DNA from: Porphyridium purpureum
Taxonomy: Eukaryota > Rhodophyta > Bangiophyceae > Porphyridiales > Porphyridiaceae
DNA: 64,000 bases
Reading direction: 5' to 3'
Assembly: GCA_008690995.1 (NCBI GenBank)
Contig: VRMN01000009.1
Span: forward strand, 372,001 to 436,000
This document shows positions 8,458 through 18,467 of the stretch, piece after piece. The first letter of the stretch is position 1. The number at the start of each line of letters is the position of its first letter. The notes beneath the pieces are model-generated. The model ran no database searches, had not been told where the DNA came from, and worked only from the letters and a program-made list of their open reading frames with translations. Position numbers and translations under genes: made by a program.

Positions 8458-9207
8458 ATGGTGGCGAAGCGAGCCATGGCGTATATGTCGTCGCGCGCGT
8501 TTGTCAGGCTGCTGCAACGCCATGGCTGCAAGGGGCCGGACGAAAGCTGCAGCGGAAGCGCGCACGCGCGCGCGCAGGCACACGCCGACTACGGCGTGCC
8601 GGTGTTCACGCCCGGCGTATCGGGTTCCACCAGCGTGCCCAGCGCACCGCTTCTTTCCGCGATACCTGATGGGCAGCAAGACACGCTCCTGCCGGGCGCC
8701 TGGTCGTTTGCGGATGATAGTGACATGGTCCGGCGGCTCTCGACGGCACGGGAAAGCTCTGGGATCGAGCAAACGCATCACACTCCTTTGAATGGCGAGC
8801 TGAGCTCGCGCCATGCTCGCAGTCGCCATGTGACGTCGAGTCGTCAGTCCGAGTCTGAGACGATCTCTGAAGGGACGAGGATGAAGCCTGAGCGGCCGTG
8901 TCCGAAGTGTGGAAAGGTCTTTGCGAACCCAGGGTATCTAAGCAAACATATCCGGCTCGTTCACAGCCGCACACGCACCTTTGTGTGCAAAGAGTGCCCA
9001 GATTCACGGTCCTTTGGGCAACGGAGTGACCTCGTCCGACACCACAAGGCGGTCCATCTCAAACTCAAGCCGTTCAAGTGCCCAATCTGCAGCAACCTTT
9101 TCAGCAACAAGGCAAACATGAAGAGTCATATGACGGGTATGCACCCGGACGCGTACGTGAAATATCTACAAGCGTGTGTCGAAGGCGACCATCGAGACCA
9201 ACGGTAG
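8458..9207 (+). CDS. C2H2 zinc-finger protein, three fingers
   Basis: 249 aa. The first ~140 residues are low-complexity and Ser/Ala-rich without a domain. Residues ~145-235 carry three C2H2 fingers: CPKCGKVFANPGYLSKHIRLVH, CKECPDSRSFGQRSDLVRHHKAVH and CPICSNLFSNKANMKSHMTGMH, joined by short basic linkers. The arrangement suggests a sequence-specific DNA-binding regulator; targets are unknown. A second in-frame ATG at 8476 could also be the start. Confidence 0.85.
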   Translation: MVAKRAMAYMSSRAFVRLLQRHGCKGPDESCSGSAHARAQAHADYGVPVFTPGVSGSTSVPSAPLLSAIPDGQQDTLLPGAWSFADDSDMVRRLSTARESSGIEQTHHTPLNGELSSRHARSRHVTSSRQSESETISEGTRMKPERPCPKCGKVFANPGYLSKHIRLVHSRTRTFVCKECPDSRSFGQRSDLVRHHKAVHLKLKPFKCPICSNLFSNKANMKSHMTGMHPDAYVKYLQACVEGDHRDQR

Positions 9208-10949
9208 CACGATGCCTCGGCCACTCGCGCAGCATCCCCGTCAGGCACATAGTAACTGTCTTGTAAAACACAAACGCCAACTCCAAGCAGACGCGTCTGT
9301 CACAGTCGACACTAGGCAAGCTCCCGCTCTCGCTGCACAAAATCACAAACACGCAACTCGCATTCGTCTGCAATGTATGACCTTTCATCTACCAGAAGGC
9401 TTCAAGTCATATGAAGAGTGGCATGGGGTGAACTGCCGTGCGCGTAATCCCACTCGACATGAAAATGAAGACGATCAAAGTTTGGCAAAGCTGGACCGAG
9501 TCGTGGATCGTTTGGAGATGCGTGACGATTCTTGACGTAGCAGTCTGTTGTCTTGCAGACATACCTGCGAGTCGCCGACTTGCATTTTGCCGGAGACGAG
9601 CTAATTGGCTTTCGAATGAGATGAATAGAAATTAAAGCGTGTCCGACTGGCAGGGGCCCTTGCGAGTGGTGTTCCTCGAGTCTCCTTTGGTGCGAGGGGA
9701 TGGTCACATGCAAGGTGTGTGTGTATGCATGTACTCTTTGTGTCGCTTGGCCAAGGCCACGATTGATAAGAGCAGGGCTTCGGTCAAGTGCGAGTAACAT
9801 CAATTTTGAGCATTCGAACAATGCCGTGAAGGAGATCAGGAACATACTTCAAACGCATGCCAGCGGCAGCGCGCACGAGATGGATAAGAGCCACGCCGGA
9901 AGAAAAAGCCGCGCTCACAGTCGCAAGAGAGAGAATAGCCGGGGCTGAAATCGCGGTCTACCATTCCAGTGGCGATAAAGATCAGATCGTCGTCAACGAG
10001 AGGACATTGGGAAGAGCCCCAAGACTGAAGAGGCAGTCTAAATCTTTTCCGTGGCACGCGCTCAGCAGGGCCATACGGGACAGGACCCAGCCCAACACAT
10101 CCGTGAGCTCCAGAATATGTTCCATTGCCGGCACTTCCAGTGCCATACACTCAGCGTCGCTGAAACCAGTCGACCCACTCGTGCTCGTACTCTTCTGGAG
10201 CACTCCAAGTGTGCTTTCACATGGCATTTTGCACAGGCACAGCCGAACCTTGAACACATCCACACGGCAGGCGCAGGACGTGTGCCGCAAGGTGCAAGGC
10301 ATCAGCCTGCCGGATTCTGACGTTCAGAGTCTAGCACAAGAAAGCATCAACGGCCAAAAAGCAGACCGAAAAAGTCAGAGGCGCTCACAAGAAGACAAGA
10401 CCAGCGAGTGAAGCAAGTTCTATTGGGCATCAGCTGCACGCGAGCCTCCGCGACAATTCGCAAATTAGGATCCAGAAATGCCGGATCAACAGCTCCCTAC
10501 CCAGTGTGCGTCCTTGTCCTACCAGCTCACCAGGCGCTCGGCGTCCCAGATTCACGGCCTCCACTCAACCCTGGATTCTCACGGACGGTCCCACATGTCA
10601 CCTGCCCTCCCATGGACCGGCACCAAGGACCGCGCGCGATGCGGTCGTGACCGCGAACACACGGTGAAAAATATGCGGCGTGCTGCCATGCCTTCAACTA
10701 CAATCATGCGTTCGTCTGAGCGCCGGGCCGAGCAACCGTGAGGACGCCGGCTGAATCGACGCGAGAGCGCCGAGAAACAGTGAGGACCGTCTCAGGTAGC
10801 ACCTGCGGACACAACATGCAGCGCGCAGATCATGGAGACCCAACCCAACTCGCCGCTCCAGAGAAACTCGTCACACAAAATCACCAGTGGATGACGACGG
10901 CACAAATGGTAGTTGCGGCGACGGCTGAAGTGAAAAGTCCGGTTTGGGA
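9208..10949. other. Gene-poor 1.7-kb stretch
   Basis: No confident gene. A small plus-strand frame at 9376-9535 (MTFHLPEGFKSYEEWHGVN, 53 aa) and an ATG-started 184-aa plus-strand ORF at 9857-10411 (it includes TPEEKAALTVARERIAG) look mildly coding-like but match nothing I know. The rest shows no structure I can interpret. Confidence 0.4.
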
Positions 10950-12605
10950 ATGGCTTCGGGCACGGCATGCGACATGAACGGCGGGCCAGTGAAAGACGGC
11001 AGCGGCGCAGTGGCTGCGGCTGAGGCCCTCACGCAACGGAGCAGCGAGAAAGAATTCGAAGACTCTCTGGGTGACGACGACAACGACGACGACGACAATG
11101 AGTACGAGGACGAGGACTTTGGTGACGAGTATGGGAGTGAGGGGCGAGGCGGTGGTGCTGGTTCAAATGCTGGTGTAGCTGTCCAGAAAGGAAAAGAGCA
11201 GCGTGTGTACGCTGAAAATGTTCTGGTTGAATTCGAAAGAGGGCAGCGGAAGCGAGCTCTGGCAGGCGGCGGGAAAGAACGTGCGGACAGGGCGACGGTG
11301 GAGCAAGCAATAGACCCGCGCACGCGTCTGATTCTGTTCCGGCTGCTGTCAAATGGGGTGATCTCTGGGCTACACGGCTGCGTGTCGACAGGGAAGGAGG
11401 CCAACGTGTATGTTGCTGACCACTGCGGGCGGGCAGAGGCCGTTGCAGTCAAGGTGTACAAGACGGCCGTGCTAACGTTTAAAGACCGCGACCGGTATGT
11501 GGCTGGTGAGTTCCGCTTCCGACGAGGATACAATAAGCACAATTCGCGCAAGATGGTCGCCGTGTGGGCAGAAAAGGAATTTCGCAACCTGAGTCGCCTG
11601 CAGCTGGCTGGTGTTCCTAGTCCTGTGCCGCTGCTGCTGCGCTCTACCGTACTGCTCATGACGTTTTTCGGTCGAGACGGTTGGCCGGCGCCCAAGCTCA
11701 AGGATGTAAGCTTATCACAACGCCGTGCAGTGGACGCATACCGTCAAACACTTTTTGCGATGCGCAACATGTACCAGCGCGCCAAGCTGGTCCACGGCGA
11801 CTTGTCCGAGTACAACATGCTGTACTGGAACGATACGGTCGTCATTATTGACGTTTCCCAATCCGTGGAGCATGACCACCCGCATGCACTTGATTTCTTG
11901 CGCCGGGACTGCCTCAATGTCACCAATTTTTTCCGCGGCATCGTCTCGCCCGACTGCGCTGTTGACGAGGAAGGGCAAGATCGTGAAAGCACGCGCCTCC
12001 TGGGCGTGCGTGAGTTGTTTGATTTTGTATCTGATGTCACCCTTTCGGATACAATGGACCAGCGCGAGGCGCTTGACAAACGCATGACCCTATTGCCCAC
12101 CGAAGCTCGCTCATCGCGTGAACAAGAAGCGCAAGCAGAAATAGAGACCGCAGTCTTTATGCACGCTTTTATCCCGCGTACGCTGCACGAGGTCGAGGAC
12201 CACGAACGTGATATTGACATGATTGCTGAAGGCCGTGGCTCGGATTTACTGTACACAAAGCTTACTGGCCTCGTGCTTGAAGATACGACCGAAGGGCATC
12301 ACCAGACGTCGCAGTCGGCTGAGCTCCCGGTGGCGGATGCCGACGAGGCCAATGGAGAAGTTCTGGAAGTGCGCAGTGCAGCTGATAGGGAGCCTTGCTC
12401 TGGAGATGAATACGAAAGTCACGGGCTGTCTGGCGAATCCGCCCAGCACAGCTCGGAATCTGAAAGTCGGCATTCTCATCAGGATGGCGGCCAAGGCACG
12501 AGAAAGGACCATAAAAAGTTGGTGAAGGAATGGAATCGGGAAAGGCGCAAGAGTAAGACACCCAAGCATGTGAAGAAACGGAAGGAAAAGACGAACAAGA
12601 AGTAG
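10950..12605 (+). CDS. RIO1: RIO1-type atypical protein kinase/ATPase
   Basis: 551 aa from the ATG at 10950 (MASGTACDMNGG); an upstream TTG is ignored. The acidic N-terminus (residues ~30-65, Asp/Glu-rich) is typical of RIO1. Kinase landmarks: STGKEANVY (nucleotide loop), VAVKVYK (ATP-binding Lys), LVHGDLSEYNML (catalytic Asp), IIDVSQSVEHDHPHA (metal-binding Asp). The C-terminus is long, first acidic and Ser-rich, then strongly basic (KHVKKRKEKTNKK). RIO1 acts as an ATPase switch in the final cytoplasmic maturation of pre-40S particles. Confidence 0.93.
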   Translation: MASGTACDMNGGPVKDGSGAVAAAEALTQRSSEKEFEDSLGDDDNDDDDNEYEDEDFGDEYGSEGRGGGAGSNAGVAVQKGKEQRVYAENVLVEFERGQRKRALAGGGKERADRATVEQAIDPRTRLILFRLLSNGVISGLHGCVSTGKEANVYVADHCGRAEAVAVKVYKTAVLTFKDRDRYVAGEFRFRRGYNKHNSRKMVAVWAEKEFRNLSRLQLAGVPSPVPLLLRSTVLLMTFFGRDGWPAPKLKDVSLSQRRAVDAYRQTLFAMRNMYQRAKLVHGDLSEYNMLYWNDTVVIIDVSQSVEHDHPHALDFLRRDCLNVTNFFRGIVSPDCAVDEEGQDRESTRLLGVRELFDFVSDVTLSDTMDQREALDKRMTLLPTEARSSREQEAQAEIETAVFMHAFIPRTLHEVEDHERDIDMIAEGRGSDLLYTKLTGLVLEDTTEGHHQTSQSAELPVADADEANGEVLEVRSAADREPCSGDEYESHGLSGESAQHSSESESRHSHQDGGQGTRKDHKKLVKEWNRERRKSKTPKHVKKRKEKTNKK

Positions 12606-12626
12606 GAAATCCGCAAAATCGAACAA

Positions 12627-13175
12627 TTACGCCAGCAGCCCTTGGCATTCTACGTCTTTTGTCACATCTAGCGGCGTTTGCTTGTCTGCATCACGTACGG
12701 ATGGATCAGCGCCAGCGGCGAGTAACTCCTTGACCACGGCAGCATGCCCACCAAAGGCGGCCTGAAACAACGGGGTGCGGTGATCGTCGGTGAGTGCATT
12801 CACGTGCGCACCGCTCCGAATCAGCTTCTGCACGGCGCCTACATTGCCGTGAAACGCTGCGACGTGCAGCGCGGTCTGGTCGTGGACCTTGCACGGCACA
12901 TTCACAACACTGGCGGCGCCGTAGTCAAGCAAGAGCGCTACCATCTCATCAGAAGCGGCGCCTTTCCCTAGCCGACACTCTGCCGCGAGAATCAATGGCG
13001 TGTACCCGAACATATCCTGCCGCAAAACCTCGCCAGCCGTCCGGCGCGAGCGCAGGAGCGCCTTGAGGCGTGCGCTGTCGCCTTCCCTGACCGCGTCATG
13101 CATGGGCGTCGGCTGCATCAATGCCAGCAGCAGCTTCGGGTTCGCGCCCACTTGCATGTCTAGTAGCTGCTCCAT
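12627..13175 (-). CDS. Ankyrin-repeat protein
   Basis: 182 aa from the ATG at 13173-13175 (MEQLLDMQVGANP); the longer frame starts at GTG. At least three ankyrin units are clear: TPLILAAECRLGKG, QTALHVAAFHGNVGAVQKLI, RTPLFQAAFGGHAAVVKELL and a final KQTPLDV half-unit. Such proteins are protein-binding scaffolds; the partner is unknown. It is convergent with RIO1, only 21 bases between the two stops. Confidence 0.82.
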   Translation of the reverse strand: MEQLLDMQVGANPKLLLALMQPTPMHDAVREGDSARLKALLRSRRTAGEVLRQDMFGYTPLILAAECRLGKGAASDEMVALLLDYGAASVVNVPCKVHDQTALHVAAFHGNVGAVQKLIRSGAHVNALTDDHRTPLFQAAFGGHAAVVKELLAAGADPSVRDADKQTPLDVTKDVECQGLLA

Positions 13176-13663
13176 CGCCCGCACAGAGCGTATGGCTCCA
13201 CCGTCTCGACGCAAGTCTGCAGAGCGCCTCCCCACTCCCTGCAGTTCAACCCGCCTCGTCGATGTGATTCCTCCTGGCGCCAAAACTGTGAGGGTACAGT
13301 TTAGCTGATGCTCGCGCCAGAAGGCATGAACGCCCACTGCCGAAGCGACACATCCATCGACGTCTCCGTCTCGTCAAGGCTACGGTCTGTTTCCTGCGGG
13401 CCCGGCTCCGATCCCACGAACAGAATGAGCGGCCCGCTCGACTCGTAAGACGTGCAACGCGTTGCCGGTTCACATTGCCAGAACTCTGTTCATGCTCGTC
13501 ACCGGGCTACTCCTGACGCTCGTACGACCTAGCACACGTCTGCAAAAGCTGCTCAGGAGGCGGCACGAGCGGTCTGAGAGCCTTTATATGTTCATGTGGA
13601 TCGTGAGGAGATTCTTGTAGCAAGCCTTGTAAGTAGCTCTTCCTGCGAGGTCCGCAATGCGTG
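13176..13663. other. Intergenic 490 bp between two minus-strand genes
   Basis: No gene seen. It should hold the ankyrin gene's promoter and the 3' end of the SNF2 gene. Confidence 0.5.
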
Positions 13664-16600
13664 CTAGACTGGCGCGCCGGGCAGCCGCTCCTGCTTGGCT
13701 GACGACCCTTCTACACCCTCGCTCGTGGACCGTGGACGTTTCACCACTGTCTGTTGAATATCTCTTTCGACCGCCCGTTTGCTGATCGCCTGTCGCAACG
13801 GCTGCGACACCGTGGCTGATTTAGGCCCGAGTCGGTCGGGCGCCACCGTTTGGACCGACCGAGCCCACTTCGGTGACTGGTTGACTTCAAAATTGCTGCT
13901 GTCGCTGCCACCAGAACGCCATGAACGGGGCACGCCAATCTGGCGCGCAAGATGGCCAATCTTGCGCAGCTCAAACTGAACCTGAGACGACTCAACGCCC
14001 CTCATGGAAAGTGCGGCCACGTCAGACAGGCCGGAAAAGCCGCCACTAGAGTCGTGTTCTCCATGTGCAAACATCTCGAGCTGCTCCTCAATAGTACCTT
14101 CGGCAAGCAGAAGCTCCACGCGAACGGGACGTGTCGCGCCCAACCGCCACGCACGGCTGATAATCTGGAGTTCGAGTGATGTGTTCCACACAGGTTCCAT
14201 CAGAAACACAAACGATACAAAGGACAAGTCGTGACCGACGCTGGCAGACTTATCGATCAAAAGCACATTCACGGATGAATCATCTCTGAACTTGTACAGC
14301 TCTTGCATGCGCTCCTCGCGATGACGCAGCGTAGTGAATGAGGCAAAGCAGATACCCGCGCGCCCAAGCTCCTGCTGCACAAAGTACATGTGCTCCTTAA
14401 ATTCACTGAATACGATGGCTTTCGGGGAGGCTCGTCGGTGCCCATGCCCACTCGCTTCCTGTGCAGCGGCCGCCGCTCCGATCTCATGCAATCGCCGCAC
14501 CAGGTACTCTGATTTAGTACTGGAGACAAAGAGAGACGCGTACGAGTCCGGGTGATATTCTGACTGTTCGTACGAAGGCTGTAGCTCGATGAAATCCACA
14601 GGCTCGTTCTTTTCACCTAATCTGTGCCACGTACCACAGCACGCACACTGCAGCTTGCTTTCTGACGCACACGTTACACACAGAATGTGCGCGCACGGCG
14701 TGACAAGCGGCGCCTCAGAGAACGTGCTGCACACGCTGCAGGCACATCCAAACATCAAGGCATGGACAATCTCGGCCAGTCGGTCGTAGTAGACGACCGA
14801 GTTCACAATCAAACGCACGCGCGCCCTTTCCGACTCACGTCCTTGAACTCGTTCAGAGCTCAACGATTGTTCGCCGTCGTGATGCGACCCCTTTTGGGAC
14901 GCTATCGTCTCGTCTTCGTAAAGGTGATGCCATCCATGTGTGTTTGCAAGAACCTCAATGGTTTCCTTCAAATCTGCGACATTGAGCGCCACATTCACCT
15001 GCCCTGCCACGCAGCAGGCGCGCCGTAGGTTCGTCAAGAACAAACTAAGCTCTGTCTTCCGCTTCGGATTCAGAAGCGACTCAAAATGTGTTTCGTCGAA
15101 GAAATCAGCTAGAAAAAGGTTGCGCCGGAGTAGGCGCACAAGGTGCTCATACGTGTCCTTACTTTTTCCGGTCAGTTGCAGGCGGACGGATGTTTTGATG
15201 CATTTGGGAATAGACACCACATCCGACTTCTTGTTGCGCATCATGCATCGAAATACAAGCCCATGGACCAGCTCGCGAGCCGCGAGGCTCTGCATAGCAC
15301 ACGGTTTCTGGAGCATCTCAGTCCACGCATCCTTGTACAACTGCATGTCTGCGCCTAGCGAGCGGTCTCCACACAAGTGCAAGAGCGGACGCAGGTATGA
15401 AAATGCTTGAAAGGTGTCCGTTCGCGCGCTTGGTGTGCCGGTCAGAATCCAGCGCCGCTCTGCGCGAAGGCGCAAGAATGCCTGTACCGTGTCTGAGTTG
15501 GATGACATCGTCCCAATTGTGTGACCTTCGTCGAATACGACGCGCAGCCAGTGCACACGCAAAAGCCTGCTGGTCCCATCGATCAGGCCGTCAAATTCTG
15601 AGTGAATGCACTTCAATGTCGTTAGTAGGACGTCTACATTGGCAAGCTGGGTCGGTTCCGGGAATTGCAAATGGACCGCTGTCAAAGTACGCACCTCAAT
15701 AGCGCTACCGTCCTCCCCGTCCTTGCGGCAAAAGTGTTTGAACTGTGACTCCCAGTGATAGATCAAGTTGTCTGGAACAATTATGAGCGTACACTGTGAC
15801 AAGTAGACACGCCAGTTATCCACGTATTCGGTATTCACAACCTGCGTGCGTCGGCCATCGTAGAATTGCGTGCGCTTACTTTGTCGCATGAGCCGGCGCT
15901 CTGGCGTTGTCATACCGGGCATTGAGCTGCGGCGTTTCACGTGCTCAGCTTCTTCTGGAGTGTAGCAGGACATACCTGTAAGCGTGTCTTGAATGATCAC
16001 CTCATTTCCAGCGGGTCTCGGCAAGACACCGATTGTTTTGCAGATAAGCGAGATCGCACAGACAGTCTTTCCTAAACCAGGCTCGTCACACAGCAACCCG
16101 CCGCGAAAATCGGGCGTGTCCGACCTTGGCCGCCCGTGACCAAACACAACCATTCCACGGAGAAAGCTGAACCATGCACTAGGACAGCCGCAACCATGGG
16201 TACTCTGAGCAGAAGAGGACATTTCTCCTGCAGCTGGCGGGGCGCGGGTTAGGTCAACGAACGTAAGATCCTCCCGTCCAGACAGATTGCCCCGCGAGCG
16301 GTGCGGCTTTTCTCTCTCGAGCATCCACGATAACGAGCGACGTTGATGCGGATACAGCAGTAGATTCAAAAAAGGTACACTCGTTTCCAAGGTCTCCCTT
16401 AGGGAGCGCGAGACGCTCCGCAACTCTCGCAAGTCAGAACTCCCCAAAAAGCTCGCAGTGCGGAGCAAGACATCCTCAGGCAAGTCCTCTAAAACCATCC
16501 TTCTCTCTTTGCAGCCATTCTGAGCGGTTCCAGGCGCTTCATTCCTTACTCTGTGTTGACGGAGCTCGGCCACCTGATTGTGCGCTGAGACACTGTCCAA

Positions 16601-17125
16601 CAAAGCTTCGAGGTCGAAATACGAAGCCGTGTAACCGTGCTGCTGGTATGCGGCGTGCACAATGCGATGTAAGGCTTTGGCACTTCCTTTTGTGAGTTCC
16701 ACTCTCTCGACCTGCTTGCAATTGATTTCCAAGCGTGCGTCAAGCCACCAAACGGTGTCTTGTTGCGACCCAACCACGGAACCTCTGATACGAAAAATCT
16801 GCGAGCATTTCTGCACCTCACGGATCGACTTGAGAAACACACCATCTGGCTTGCAGTGCACAACTTCTGCTTCGCTTCTCGTCGACCGTGTGGTGTGCAT
16901 GGGCACAACGTCGAGTTCTGTACTTCCGGCTGCACGTCCAGGGCTCCTGCCAGCGCCAACATCGCTTCCAGACTCAGGCTTAGGCATACACTCCGCCCTG
17001 AACCGGAACACTTCATGCCACCCCTCGCATTCTAAACTTGTGAAGTGCGGTATTCTGCTGCTCTGGGCAACGAGCGGGTCGACTCTGTCAATTCCCATTC
17101 TGCTTTGCTCCTTTCCTCCTGTCAT
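13664..17125 (-). CDS. F-box/SNF2-family ATPase with RING-like insert
   Basis: 1153 aa from the ATG at 17123-17125 (MTGGKEQSRMGID); the longer frame starts with TTG. Domains in order: F-box at ~212-252 (EDLPEDVLLRTASFL); SNF2 ATPase with DEPGLGKT at ~346-353, DEGH at ~532 and WILTGTPSART; RING-like Cys cluster at ~794-830 (CACSVC, CAHILCVTC, CACC); helicase C-terminal half with KAIVFSEFKEHM and ISRAWRLGATRPV. The layout matches the plant F-box/SNF2 family (Arabidopsis At3g54460 type) and is Rad5-like in placing a RING between the ATPase halves. It probably acts in chromatin or DNA-damage handling with ubiquitin ligase activity. Confidence 0.88.
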   Translation of the reverse strand: MTGGKEQSRMGIDRVDPLVAQSSRIPHFTSLECEGWHEVFRFRAECMPKPESGSDVGAGRSPGRAAGSTELDVVPMHTTRSTRSEAEVVHCKPDGVFLKSIREVQKCSQIFRIRGSVVGSQQDTVWWLDARLEINCKQVERVELTKGSAKALHRIVHAAYQQHGYTASYFDLEALLDSVSAHNQVAELRQHRVRNEAPGTAQNGCKERRMVLEDLPEDVLLRTASFLGSSDLRELRSVSRSLRETLETSVPFLNLLLYPHQRRSLSWMLEREKPHRSRGNLSGREDLTFVDLTRAPPAAGEMSSSAQSTHGCGCPSAWFSFLRGMVVFGHGRPRSDTPDFRGGLLCDEPGLGKTVCAISLICKTIGVLPRPAGNEVIIQDTLTGMSCYTPEEAEHVKRRSSMPGMTTPERRLMRQSKRTQFYDGRRTQVVNTEYVDNWRVYLSQCTLIIVPDNLIYHWESQFKHFCRKDGEDGSAIEVRTLTAVHLQFPEPTQLANVDVLLTTLKCIHSEFDGLIDGTSRLLRVHWLRVVFDEGHTIGTMSSNSDTVQAFLRLRAERRWILTGTPSARTDTFQAFSYLRPLLHLCGDRSLGADMQLYKDAWTEMLQKPCAMQSLAARELVHGLVFRCMMRNKKSDVVSIPKCIKTSVRLQLTGKSKDTYEHLVRLLRRNLFLADFFDETHFESLLNPKRKTELSLFLTNLRRACCVAGQVNVALNVADLKETIEVLANTHGWHHLYEDETIASQKGSHHDGEQSLSSERVQGRESERARVRLIVNSVVYYDRLAEIVHALMFGCACSVCSTFSEAPLVTPCAHILCVTCASESKLQCACCGTWHRLGEKNEPVDFIELQPSYEQSEYHPDSYASLFVSSTKSEYLVRRLHEIGAAAAAQEASGHGHRRASPKAIVFSEFKEHMYFVQQELGRAGICFASFTTLRHREERMQELYKFRDDSSVNVLLIDKSASVGHDLSFVSFVFLMEPVWNTSLELQIISRAWRLGATRPVRVELLLAEGTIEEQLEMFAHGEHDSSGGFSGLSDVAALSMRGVESSQVQFELRKIGHLARQIGVPRSWRSGGSDSSNFEVNQSPKWARSVQTVAPDRLGPKSATVSQPLRQAISKRAVERDIQQTVVKRPRSTSEGVEGSSAKQERLPGAPV

Positions 17126-17405
17126 GGTTGGCGCCCACTGTATGCGCAATCATGTACGTCGCGGTCAAGAAGCGCCACGTGTCGCAGAAAGAGGTTGCTG
17201 ATATCTCGGCCAATTCGTGCCACCGTTCGCGTCGCGAACGTCACAAGCGACCGTAGAGTCACTCGCAAGAAAACGCAGAGACACGTTCCAACTCGCTCCG
17301 CAGCACCTCTCGTGCCGTGAACACTCTTGTTCACATTCAGAGCGCGACAAAGCCGACTTGTCGCTTGTTCGTGTGCGTCCGAAGGGAGAAGGATCGGTCC
17401 GTCCC

Positions 17406-18467
17406 ATGGAGTGTGTCACGCTGGTGGGTGGGCAGTCAATGCCCATGGTGGGACTGGGCACATGGAAATCGGCGAGCGAACAGGTGGAACGCGTGGTGTG
17501 CGCCGCGATCCGGAACGGCTACCGGTTGATTGACTGCGCGAATGACTACGGCAACGAGGCGGCCGTGGGGCGCGCGATTGCACGCATGGTCGCGGAAGGC
17601 GTGGTAACGCGAGACGAGCTGTTTGTTCAGGTAAAGCTGTGGAACACCAATCATCGCCGCGAGCACGTGCGCGAGGATTTGCTTGCCAGTTTGCATGATC
17701 TGCAGCTAACGTATGTTGACTCATTCGTGATTCACTGGCCGCAAGCCTGTCCTGCGACGGGCGAATGCAGCGCCACCTTTGCGAAGCACGGAACGCAGCC
17801 AGAAAACTCGATTCACACCATGTTTCCGCTGGACGAGAACGGGTGCTATCGTGCGGACAAGCAGTCTCATTATGTCGAGACCTGGCACGCCATGGAGGCA
17901 CTTGTGGATGAAGGTCTGGCGCGCACGATCGGTCTTTCAAACTTTAACGCAAAGCAGGTGAAGGAAATCCTCCTCAATGTACGGAAACACCGTCCTGCGG
18001 TACTGCAGAATGAATGTCATCCGTTTTTGCAGCAAAGGGATCTTTTGGATCTGTGCAAGGGCCAGAATATCGTGTTGCAGGCGTACTCTCCGCTCGGCAG
18101 CGGTGATCGTCCGTGGCTACGCCAGCCGTCAGACCCTGAGCTCTTGCAGGATCAGGCAATTGTGCGCATTGCGGAGCGTCACGGCAAAACACCCGCACAA
18201 GTCGTGCTCCGCTGGCAGCTCGAACGCGGCGTGAGTGTGGTTCCGAAAACGGTGAATGAGGGGCGCCTTGTCGAGAATTTTAATGTGTGCGATTTCCGGC
18301 TGAGTGATGACGATATGCGCGAATTCAATAAGCTTAACATTGGATGGCGCTATTTGTTGTGGCCCGAGACGTCGGCGCATCCTGATTATCCGTTCAAGGA
18401 CGAATTGCCGTGGGACTATGAACTCGACAGAGCGCCGCTGAACACGTCCAAGTCGGTCACAATGTGA
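17406..18467 (+). CDS. Aldo-keto reductase
   Basis: 353 aa from the ATG at 17406 (MECVTLVGGQSMPMVGLGTW), the normal AKR start; the longer frame starts with GTG. The catalytic tetrad is intact: Asp and Tyr in LIDCANDYGNE, Lys in FVQVKLWNTNH, His in SFVIHWP. Further AKR signatures are IGLSNFN, LQNECHPFLQ, AYSPLGSGD and VVPKTVNEGRL (NADPH phosphate site). It reduces aldehydes or ketoses with NADPH; the substrate cannot be told from sequence. A loop insertion after the His motif and a long tail ending in KSVTM distinguish it. Confidence 0.92.
   Translation: MECVTLVGGQSMPMVGLGTWKSASEQVERVVCAAIRNGYRLIDCANDYGNEAAVGRAIARMVAEGVVTRDELFVQVKLWNTNHRREHVREDLLASLHDLQLTYVDSFVIHWPQACPATGECSATFAKHGTQPENSIHTMFPLDENGCYRADKQSHYVETWHAMEALVDEGLARTIGLSNFNAKQVKEILLNVRKHRPAVLQNECHPFLQQRDLLDLCKGQNIVLQAYSPLGSGDRPWLRQPSDPELLQDQAIVRIAERHGKTPAQVVLRWQLERGVSVVPKTVNEGRLVENFNVCDFRLSDDDMREFNKLNIGWRYLLWPETSAHPDYPFKDELPWDYELDRAPLNTSKSVTM

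Noticed and set aside
9836-10302. Minus-strand frames with DDDLIFIATGMVDRDF, resembling the class II fructose-bisphosphatase ATG motif
   Set aside because: Only one short motif-like stretch; the frame is short, has no start, and the flanking sequence does not follow the family.
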